In this document: one piece after another, positions 60,729 to 64,000 of the stretch
Numbering within the stretch: position 1 is the stretch's first letter
Layout: the number at the start of each line of letters is the position of its first letter
Origin: Levilactobacillus huananensis
GTDB lineage: Bacteria > Bacillota > Bacilli > Lactobacillales > Lactobacillaceae
Reading direction: 5' to 3'
Assembly: GCF_003946145.1 (NCBI RefSeq)
Contig: NZ_RHOC01000008.1
Location: 1 to 64,000, forward strand
Length of the DNA: 64,000 nt
Notes under the pieces: generated by a model
Database searches by the model: none
What the model was told of the DNA's origin: nothing
The model's input: only the letters and a program-made list of their open reading frames with translations
Program-made: the position numbers and the translations under genes

Positions 60729-61295
60729 ATGGATGACAAGGAACAGCGGTTGGCCCGTAGTGCGCGTGCCCTTTTTTTACAGCAAGGCTTTAAACACACC
60801 AGCATTGCACAGATCGCTCGTCACGCCGACGTGGCCGTGGGAACTTTCTACAACTTCTATACTTCTAAGGACGACATCTTTGTCCGCATCTACAACGCTG
60901 AAAATGAACGCGTCAAGGCTAAGATCATGGCCCACGTCGACCTAACCGGCGATCCTGCTACCGTAGTCAAAACAGTCGTTCAGGAGATTTTTACGGAATC
61001 TGCCGACAATCAAATCCTCCAGGAATGGTTCACCAATCCCAAGCTCAACAATATCATTGCACAAACCAATCAGTCTGCCGTTGAGGAAAGCCTGGTCTAT
61101 GCCACTCTGATGCGGCTGATTGACCAATGGCGCCAATCAGGACAGTTGAAGGACGATTTGGACCAAGACCGCGTTATCAGTCTCTTCAATGCCCTCACGG
61201 TCGTTGATTTTCATCAAAGTGAGATCCAAACCGATAGTTATTATCAACTACTCAATGACCTGATTGCTAGCATTCTGTTATTTATCCTAAAATAG
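60729..61295 (+). CDS. TetR family transcriptional regulator
   Basis: 188 residues. The HTH is typical (ARALFLQQGFKHTSIAQIAR, HADVAVGTFYNFYTSKDDIF). The C-terminal ligand domain is helical and unassigned. The promoter carries an operator-like inverted repeat repeated in front of the next gene, a DUF4097 protein, so TetR probably represses both. Start ATG 60729 with GAAGAGGAG upstream. A small hairpin terminator follows at 61288-61315. Confidence 0.92.
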   Translation: MDDKEQRLARSARALFLQQGFKHTSIAQIARHADVAVGTFYNFYTSKDDIFVRIYNAENERVKAKIMAHVDLTGDPATVVKTVVQEIFTESADNQILQEWFTNPKLNNIIAQTNQSAVEESLVYATLMRLIDQWRQSGQLKDDLDQDRVISLFNALTVVDFHQSEIQTDSYYQLLNDLIASILLFILK

Positions 61296-61323
61296 CCGTT
61301 TCGGTTATTTTTTTAAATTAAAA

Positions 61324-61350
61324 TGAATGAATTTAAATTATATTCATTCA
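61324..61350 (+). promoter_or_regulatory. Second TetR operator, upstream of the DUF4097 gene
   Basis: Perfect 9-bp inverted repeat TGAATGAAT (61324-61332) / ATTCATTCA (61342-61350) with a 9-nt spacer. It matches the operator at 60680-60706 with only one changed half-site base. Confidence 0.78.
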
Positions 61351-61370
61351 ATTCGGAGGTATTCTCTTTC

Positions 61371-62051
61371 ATGAAAAAGCTATTCCTCATCATCACGATT
61401 ACCATTTTAGGCCTCGTTATCAGTCTCCTGGGAATCACGGCCAGCCAACACCGGCTCACCGTCAATACCGGTCAATTAGAACGTCTCACCCATCAGACCA
61501 TTCCTCTAGAAGAGCAGCCCCACCAGTTACGGCTGGCTGTTCGAACCGCTCGCGTGACGATTCGAACCGGAACCACACCGGCTGTCTCTCTGAACCAAGT
61601 GGCCAAAGCTCAGTACAAGGTCGTGAACACACCCGACCATCTCAGCATCACTGAGCCACTGGCGCACCAACATCAACTGACCATCGGCCACACGCCAATC
61701 ATTACAATCACGCTACCAGCTAAACGACTCAAACATCTGCAGATCACCCAACTTAACGGAACCCTTCATCTGCACCCACTGATCGTCAATACCGGCCAAA
61801 TTACCCATCAGAATGGGACGACCATTGCTAAGCATCTGACCATTCATCAAGGGGGACAATTCACCAAGTGCAATGGGGCGACAACCCTCACTAACCTTTC
61901 TGTACAAGGACTTCAAGTTTCAGTTAAAAACGGTCAAGCCAAGCTCAACGGTCGCCGTATCGCTGAAAATCATCATGCTTATCGTCGGGCCGGACAACAC
62001 CCCTTCATCATTCGTAGCGGCAATGGCCAAGTAAATCTGACGACCAATTAA
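61371..62051 (+). CDS. DUF4097-like membrane-anchored beta-solenoid protein (second copy)
   Basis: 226 residues. One N-terminal membrane helix (about 2-23, FLIITITILGLVISLLGITA) is followed by short beta-repeats (LRLAVRTARVTIRTG, LQITQLNGTLHLHPL, GQITHQNGTTIAKHL, VSVKNGQAKLNG) like the DUF4097 protein at 21946, but Asn-Gly turns replace the Asp-Gly turns. It is His- and Thr-rich. GGAGG lies 11 nt before the ATG. Its regulator here is TetR, not PadR. Confidence 0.75.
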   Translation: MKKLFLIITITILGLVISLLGITASQHRLTVNTGQLERLTHQTIPLEEQPHQLRLAVRTARVTIRTGTTPAVSLNQVAKAQYKVVNTPDHLSITEPLAHQHQLTIGHTPIITITLPAKRLKHLQITQLNGTLHLHPLIVNTGQITHQNGTTIAKHLTIHQGGQFTKCNGATTLTNLSVQGLQVSVKNGQAKLNGRRIAENHHAYRRAGQHPFIIRSGNGQVNLTTN

Positions 62052-62149
62052 GTAAACTTAATAACCTTCCGGTGGTCAATAGCAGCCAATAGCTTTACTT
62101 TTAAGCCGTTCAAGCTAAACTAAGCCATTAACGGAAAGAAGGTCTTTAC

Positions 62150-62515
62150 ATGGATCCAAATGCTGAAATCATTCGGCGTTACTTTCGTCTATCAGACTTG
62201 GCATCACACGACCCGCAAGCGCTCAGCGAGCTAATTGGCCTGTTCGCAAGTCATGCTATTGTTAAGGATGCTAACGGGTTTGTTGCTGATAATCCGACTA
62301 AAGTGGCCGCCTTCTTCAGCCATTTCTTCAAGGATAATCAAGAATTACATCATCTTTGCCAAGTCATGACCGGCCCCGATCACAGCTATCGCGCCGAATG
62401 GGCAGTCGCCGGTCGTAAAAGTAGCGGTAAACTGTTCGCATTTCACGGCTTTGACACCTACCACTTCGATCAAGCGCATAAAATTAGCGCCTTACAAGTC
62501 GAGATTGGGCATTAA
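62150..62515 (+). CDS. SnoaL/NTF2-like fold protein
   Basis: 121 residues with the NTF2-like pattern: an N-terminal helix pair (EIIRRYFRLSDLASHDPQAL), LIGLFASHAIVKDANG, then VAAFFSHFFKDNQ and a terminal beta-sheet (YRAEWAVAGRKSSGKLFAFHGFDTYHFD). Proteins of this fold are cyclases, isomerases or ligand carriers. No specific function is visible. RBS AAAGAAGG. It has its own terminator. Confidence 0.8.
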   Translation: MDPNAEIIRRYFRLSDLASHDPQALSELIGLFASHAIVKDANGFVADNPTKVAAFFSHFFKDNQELHHLCQVMTGPDHSYRAEWAVAGRKSSGKLFAFHGFDTYHFDQAHKISALQVEIGH

Positions 62516-62547
62516 CCATCAGTTTCAGCTAGCTATAACTTCATAAA

Positions 62548-62591
62548 AAAAGAGGGCCTAGAAATCTGTCTTGATTTCTAGGGCCTCTTTT
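62548..62591. terminator. Bidirectional terminator
   Basis: 19-bp stem with a single mismatch (62548-62566 / 62573-62591), with A and T runs on the two sides. Confidence 0.85.
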
Positions 62592-62610
62592 GATCACTGG
62601 AAAAATATTT

Positions 62611-62880
62611 TCACTGTCTCTCGTCTGTAATACAGGATTGAATCGCCTGTAACACCGGCCGCAAGCTCTCGCCGTCAGCCGTTAGTTGCCATCGCCATTG
62701 TTTCACATGAAACATGACCAGATGGTGCTGCCACAATCGCCACAAATCACGCCGTGGTCCCAACAAGCGAAGTTGACTCCCCGTCGCTGGACCGGTAGCC
62801 AAGCACAACAGTAGCTGCCATTGCGCTGGTGATGTCACCATCTGTTGGGTACGTTGCATGCCCAAAATTCTGGTTTCCAT
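62611..62880 (-). CDS. Small protein resembling a winged-helix domain, downstream of HxlR
   Basis: About 89 residues. SPAQWQLLLCLATGPATGSQ and VMFHVKQWRWQLTADGESLRPV resemble the helix and the strand-wing-strand of a HxlR/PadR-like wHTH, but the recognition helix is poorly conserved. It starts 22 nt after the hxlR-like stop, so it is co-transcribed. It is either a degenerate paralogue or a small partner. ATG 62880 is preferred; GTG 62892 is possible. Confidence 0.55.
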   Translation of the reverse strand: METRILGMQRTQQMVTSPAQWQLLLCLATGPATGSQLRLLGPRRDLWRLWQHHLVMFHVKQWRWQLTADGESLRPVLQAIQSCITDERQ

Positions 62881-62902
62881 GGGTATCCCCACTTTCGTTG
62901 AC

Positions 62903-63277
62903 CTAGATGGTCTCTAAGAGATGGTTGAATCCGGCGTGACCATTTTCAATCTCCATATTCGGCAATTCATTGGCGCGTTGTTCCCCCCAGAGCGACATCT
63001 GAAGGAGAATTTTCCCCAACGATCGTCCTGTCTCTGTCAGACTGTAGACCACCTTAAATGGTGCCCGATCGCCCAGAACCTGCCGATCGATGATGCCATC
63101 CTCTTCTAATTCACGTAGCTGTTGCGTCAACACCTTTTGCGAAATATCGGGTAACATCTGCCGTAAGTCACAGGTCCGCTGCGGCTGAACGCTCAAGTGG
63201 CACAGTAACTGTGGTTTCCATTTTCCACTAATCACGGCTAGTGTGGCCTCGACACCTAAGTTATACGTTTTCTTCAT
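62903..63277 (-). CDS. HxlR family transcriptional regulator
   Basis: 124 residues. VISGKWKPQLLCHL opens the winged helix, and the recognition part DISQKVLTQQLRELEEDGII and the wing VLGDRAPFKVVYSLTETGRS are highly typical. No conserved N-terminal Cys (as in HypR/YodB redox sensors) is present in the usual position; instead the protein begins MKKTYNLGVEATLAV. ATG 63277 is preceded by GAGGGTCC. A nearby regulated enzyme is not obvious. Confidence 0.92.
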   Translation of the reverse strand: MKKTYNLGVEATLAVISGKWKPQLLCHLSVQPQRTCDLRQMLPDISQKVLTQQLRELEEDGIIDRQVLGDRAPFKVVYSLTETGRSLGKILLQMSLWGEQRANELPNMEIENGHAGFNHLLETI

Positions 63278-63471
63278 CCCACGGACCCTCCTCGATAATT
63301 TTACTCATTGTACACGATAAATTACTTTTTGGACAGTAGGCACCTTTTGGTAACCATCACTTAGCCGGCAAAACCAGCAGGCATCATTTTAAAATTAATT
63401 ATTATTAATGATTACTAAATTAATAATTAGAGTTGGCGATGATCATAAAAAAGGATCCTGGACCTCACTCA
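63278..63471. other. Intergenic stretch without gene
   Basis: AT-rich upstream region of the HxlR gene (repeated TTAATTATTATTAATGATTA-type sequence near 63390-63420). It may hold its promoter and operator, but nothing can be named. Confidence 0.3.
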
Positions 63472-63517
63472 AAAATCAGCTTTTTCAGAAGGATTTTCTT
63501 CTGAAAAAACTGATTTT
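63472..63517 (-). terminator. Terminator of the CDF transporter gene
   Basis: Stem with one mismatch each side (AAAATCAG.TTTTTCAGAAG 63472-63491 / CTTCTGAAAAA.CTGATTTT 63498-63517). Confidence 0.72.
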
Positions 63518-63592
63518 ATTTTTTCATTATAGTGTCGAAGCGTGCGCCACACGGCAGTTTGCGAGTCTTATGTCCCACTCTCCTCATCTTTC

Positions 63593-64000
63593 CTAATCCT
63601 TTGGTACCGCCATCACATCTGTATCCACAATGCCAAATTGGTGACGCATCGTGGCCTCAATCTCTTCACCCAGCCGATAACTATCCTGAACCTCCATGTG
63701 CGGGTCCACTTCAATAATCAGATCTAACGTCACGACGTTCCCATTATAATGTGCATTCAGCTCGCGAACCCCTTGTACCTCAGAAAAAGCCATCACCGCT
63801 TGACGAAATTGTTCCTCGGCCTGTGGATCAAAGTAGTCCGCCAGATTTAAACTGCTCTCACGGAAGATCTTCACACCAGCCGTCAGAATGAAGATGCCCA
63901 CCACGATACTCGCAGCACCATCCAACCATTCAAAGCGAAAGAGAAGTGCTCCAGCAATTGCGATCAGCGTTCCCACACTTGTCACGGCATCACTCAGACT
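63593..64000 (-). CDS. Cation diffusion facilitator (CDF) metal exporter, partial
   Basis: The reading frame runs off the right edge; 136 C-terminal residues are visible. SLSDAVTSVGTLIAIAGALL corresponds to membrane helix 5 with the second metal Asp (SD..TS), WLDGAASIVVGIFILTAGVKI to helix 6. From about residue 60, the cytosolic dimerisation domain starts with VQGVRELNAHYNGNVVTLDL and EVDPHMEVQDSYRLGEEIE. CDF proteins export Zn, Fe or Mn by proton antiport. Metal specificity cannot be judged without helix 2. Confidence 0.9.
   Translation of the reverse strand, partial: SLSDAVTSVGTLIAIAGALLFRFEWLDGAASIVVGIFILTAGVKIFRESSLNLADYFDPQAEEQFRQAVMAFSEVQGVRELNAHYNGNVVTLDLIIEVDPHMEVQDSYRLGEEIEATMRHQFGIVDTDVMAVPKD

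Noticed and set aside
1-64000. CRISPR arrays, insertion sequences, prophage or integrative element ends
   Set aside because: No regularly spaced repeats, transposase or integrase genes, or flanking direct repeats at the tRNA-Gln gene were seen.

Overview
The window looks like chromosomal DNA of a lactic acid bacterium of the family Lactobacillaceae, probably a Levilactobacillus-like or related moderate-GC species. This is an inference from gene content: WxL/DUF916 cell-surface genes, PadR plus phenolic acid decarboxylase, a GH65 phosphorylase, Met T-boxes, catabolite-response-type elements and Gram-positive ribosome binding sites. No phage, insertion sequence, CRISPR array or rRNA operon was seen. 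It is an accessory metabolic and stress region made of many short operons, most of them closed by clear hairpin terminators.

Layout. 1-3.2 kb: MarR regulator divergent from an FMN reductase, a glycerophosphodiesterase, and a MetE-like methyltransferase behind a Met-type T-box. 3.7-8.8 kb: a decayed HicB, a two-gene osmolyte ABC transporter (ChoQ/ChoS type), an Lrp regulator, an oxidoreductase remnant and an M20 peptidase. 9-11.8 kb: a copper operon with two CopY-type boxes, two cupredoxin-like proteins, a Cu-ATPase and an unlisted 34-residue membrane peptide. 11.9-15.8 kb: a WxL/DUF916 surface-complex operon. 16-28 kb: amino-acid permease, GNAT, Dus, a PadR-DUF1700-DUF4097 envelope operon, nicotinamidase-like, C39 and S66 peptidases, and a membrane-anchored MerR with a zinc ribbon.

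28.4-35.9 kb: the most interesting locus. It carries a nucleoside hydrolase, a small membrane protein, NupC, an iron alcohol dehydrogenase, a YczE-like membrane protein, a TrpF-like barrel without its catalytic Cys, a PsuK-like PfkB kinase and, upstream, a winged-helix/PfkB fusion in which the catalytic Asp of GAGD is Ala. I read this as an uncharacterised nucleoside-derived sugar pathway controlled by a pseudokinase repressor; a shared TCATTTGAT motif lies at both promoters.

36-46.6 kb: tRNA-Gln, a LacI regulator, a VOC protein, a dehydrogenase/ROK kinase operon, a guanidine-I riboswitch with a paired SMR exporter, and a GPH transporter - esterase - GH65 phosphorylase operon under a perfect cre. 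46.8-64 kb: PadR/PadA with a 24-bp palindromic operator, NUDIX, a strongly divergent LepA paralogue, GNAT, a D-2-hydroxyacid dehydrogenase with an AEC transporter, a Met T-box-controlled OppA, a phosphoribosyltransferase with an NCS2 permease, MerR/MFS, TetR/DUF4097 with matched operators, HxlR, and the 3' part of a CDF metal exporter running off the end.

Start codons were chosen from ribosome-binding-site position. Family assignments come from recognising motifs by eye; no database search was run.
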